Assembly: GCA_026770025.1 (NCBI GenBank) | Contig: JAMXDE010000009.1 | Coordinates: 1,463,001-1,527,000 of the forward strand | DNA length: 64,000 nt | Source: Craspedostauros australis | Lineage: Eukaryota; Bacillariophyta; Bacillariophyceae; Mastogloiales; Achnanthaceae | Direction: 5' to 3' | In this document: piece after piece, positions 62,431 through 64,000 of the stretch | Layout of the letters: each line of letters starts with the position of its first letter | How positions within the stretch are numbered: position 1 is the stretch's first letter | The notes under the pieces: model-generated | Told to the model about the DNA's origin: nothing | Database searches by the model: none | Seen by the model: the letters and a program-made list of their open reading frames with translations, nothing else | Made by a program: the position numbers and the translations under genes

Positions 62431-64000
62431 TCATTCGCTGCTGTCGCCAGTGTGTAGGTAGGTCTTCTCGTGCTCGCGCTGTAGCTCTGACTTGATGTTC
62501 TTCGTGAAGCCGTCGCTTCGGTTGTTCTCTGATTTGACGAAGATGATTTCGATCAGCTTGTCATTCACCATGTTGCGGACGTAGTGATGGCGTACGTCGA
62601 TATGGCGGGAGCGTTGCGATGTTGAGGGATTCTTTGCAATGAAGATCGCTCCAACATTGTCGACTCTCACAGTGATTGGAGTCTTCACTGGCACTCCCAC
62701 ACTCTCCAGGAGTTGCATCACAAAGAAGATCTCCTTCGCTGCTTCGGATAGCGCGATGTACTCTGCCTCTGATGAACTGAGGGTCACTGCCTTCTGCGCC
62801 TTGGATCGCCAGAGGATAGGGACTTGACAGAGGTAGAGAATGAATCCGCCAACACTGATGCGAGTGTCCTTGTCTCCGGCGTATTCGCTGTCGCAGAACA
62901 TCTCCATGTTCCATGCGCTGCTGTCTGTCATGACGGGATGGATCTTCAGACCGTAGTGCTTCGTGTCAATGACGTATTTGATGATACGTCGCATCTCCTT
63001 GGTTGCAGCCTTGGTCGGTCCATCCAGTACCTTCGTCAGCTCTCTGACAGGATTGGCGATGTCGGGACGCGAATGCTTGATCAGGAAAAGAAGCATTCCC
63101 ACTCCCTTGCGATAGTCAGCATGCTCTGCTGCATTCACCTTCTGCAATCCGTTCTCTTCGGATGGGCGAACGATGCTCTGGCTTGGCGTCCCTGGCGTCG
63201 CGTAGCGCTGCATCTTCTCCACCTCTGCACCAAACTCGGTGACTAGGTTTCGGATCAGATGTGGCTGGCGTAGGACGGCTCTCGTCTTGTCTGCGTTGAG
63301 CTGGATGTTGCAGCTGAGGTAGTCACCCAAACCCTTCTCGATGGTGACCTTGAACTTGCTCTTCTGGATGTCGATCATGAATTGCTCGAGTGCCTTCTGG
63401 TGTCCGCAGCAGAAGCAGTCGTCGACGTAGATCGCCACAATGACTGTTTCGTTCTTCGTCTTGCGATGGAAGAGACACGGATCTGCCGCGCTCTGGTCGA
63501 ACCGCATTCCCTTCAGCGTTGACACCAGCATCTTGTACCATTGGCGTGCGCTCTGGACCAGCCCGTAGATTGGCTTGTGCAGCAGCAGCGCTTCATCCGG
63601 TGTGCTGTCCATTCCGCTTGGACAATTCATGTACACCTCTTCTTCGAGATCGCCGTACAAGAATGCCGTGACGACGTCCACGAGTGCGCAGTCCATCTTC
63701 TGCAGCATCATGATCACCATCATCACACGGTACGTGACGTCGTGGATGACAGGCGAGTGGTGCTCTTGGTAGTCCACTCCTGCGATCTGCGAATAGCCAC
63801 ACGCCACCAGACGCGCTCGATAGGTTCCATTGCGCTTTAGTTTAAACACCCATTTGCACTTGCAGCATCTGCGGTCTCTCGGAATGGATGAGCGCTTGAT
63901 CTTGCTGTAGACGGATCGAGCATCCATCGAGCTGAACTCCTTTGCGATGGCAGCTCTGTAGCCCTTCCGGTGTGTTGCATTCGGATGGTTGAATGCTTGG
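62431..64000 (-). CDS. Copia-4 pol, C-terminal part (RT and RNase H), open to the window edge
   Basis: The frame is open from the right edge (HRKGYRAAIAKEF just upstream of the first ATG in the window at 63927) to the TGA at 62431. RT shows KCKWVFKLKRNG, the first catalytic aspartate in LVDVVTAFLYG, IYGLVQSARQWY and the YVDDCFCCG loop (about 165 residues after 63927). RNase H shows CDSEYAGDKDTRIS, SSSEAEYIALSEAAKE and VDNVGAIF. No stops or shifts are seen, so this element may be intact. Sequence and motif wording place it in the same lineage as the broken pol of Copia-3. Confidence 0.92.
   Translation of the reverse strand, partial: QAFNHPNATHRKGYRAAIAKEFSSMDARSVYSKIKRSSIPRDRRCCKCKWVFKLKRNGTYRARLVACGYSQIAGVDYQEHHSPVIHDVTYRVMMVIMMLQKMDCALVDVVTAFLYGDLEEEVYMNCPSGMDSTPDEALLLHKPIYGLVQSARQWYKMLVSTLKGMRFDQSAADPCLFHRKTKNETVIVAIYVDDCFCCGHQKALEQFMIDIQKSKFKVTIEKGLGDYLSCNIQLNADKTRAVLRQPHLIRNLVTEFGAEVEKMQRYATPGTPSQSIVRPSEENGLQKVNAAEHADYRKGVGMLLFLIKHSRPDIANPVRELTKVLDGPTKAATKEMRRIIKYVIDTKHYGLKIHPVMTDSSAWNMEMFCDSEYAGDKDTRISVGGFILYLCQVPILWRSKAQKAVTLSSSEAEYIALSEAAKEIFFVMQLLESVGVPVKTPITVRVDNVGAIFIAKNPSTSQRSRHIDVRHHYVRNMVNDKLIEIIFVKSENNRSDGFTKNIKSELQREHEKTYLHTGDSSE

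Larger units (their letters stand above)
61832..64000 (-). mobile_element. Copia-4: LTR retrotransposon, cut by the window edge
   Basis: A minus-strand pol (64000-62431) is followed by a polypurine tract (ACAGGAAGGG, reading the minus strand, 62421-62412) and then LTR sequence starting TGTCGGAATG at 62411. The lower LTR end is probably TGTTGGAAGG at 61832; TGTTGTAAC at 61772 is an alternative. The other LTR lies outside the window. Confidence 0.75.

Overview
The window is nuclear DNA of a eukaryote. It contains a spliced gene, divergent single-exon genes, long low-complexity spacers, LTR and non-LTR retrotransposons and cut-and-paste elements. There are no bacterial operons, and I saw no complete rRNA or tRNA gene. 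The mix of Copia elements, a piggyBac-like gene, ankyrin/BTB-like genes and near-balanced base composition best fits a stramenopile alga such as a diatom. That assignment is inference from gene style only.

Layout. 0-2.7 kb: two host membrane-protein genes, one of them with one intron and an internally duplicated membrane unit. 2.7-4.3 kb: nothing recognisable. 4.3-61 kb: a broken tandem array of a multi-kilobase host repeat. Its signature gene, on the minus strand, encodes ankyrin repeats, a Glu/Gln/Lys-rich coiled coil and a BTB-like C-terminal region. Four copies are present, at 4.3-6.7, 14.6-16.6, 23.1-24.7 and 59.1-60.8 kb; the last is split by a retrotransposon. Units 2-4 also carry three co-duplicated segments: S1 and S2, which are minus-strand low-complexity coding-like stretches, and S3, a plus-strand Gln/Asn-rich segment. 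Most of these are broken by frameshifts, stops or deletions.

The array has been used repeatedly as a landing site. (1) Copia-1, 6972-11132: 140-bp LTRs, TSD GAATG, gag, and a pol with protease, RT and RNase H but no visible integrase. (2) A 358-bp TRIM-like element, 16920-17277: 93-bp LTRs, TSD CTGTTT, and three exact Pol III B-box motifs. (3) A possible outer TIR element, about 25.15-40.40 kb. It holds an 8.7-kb element (25165-33883, TIRs about 158 bp, TSD ATAT) encoding a 1206-aa protein with a DDE-like triad and containing a piggyBac-like gene, and a 5'-truncated LINE (34658-39726, TSD 16-17 bp). (4) Copia-2, 40828-46725: intact, 663-bp LTRs identical by eye, TSD ACTGCA, one 1482-aa gag-pol. 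(5) Copia-3, 52211-59053: 802-bp LTRs identical by eye, TSD CCCTCA, wrecked interior, inserted inside ankyrin copy 4. (6) Copia-4, from about 61.83 kb to the right edge, cut by the window.

Best leads: the 8.7-kb TIR element with the unclassified DDE-like protein; the integrase-less Copia with a primer site matching an initiator-tRNA anticodon loop; the B-box TRIM; the dead-inside but freshly inserted Copia-3; and the fast-changing ankyrin/BTB array, including a copy that gained a hydrophobic tail from antisense sequence.
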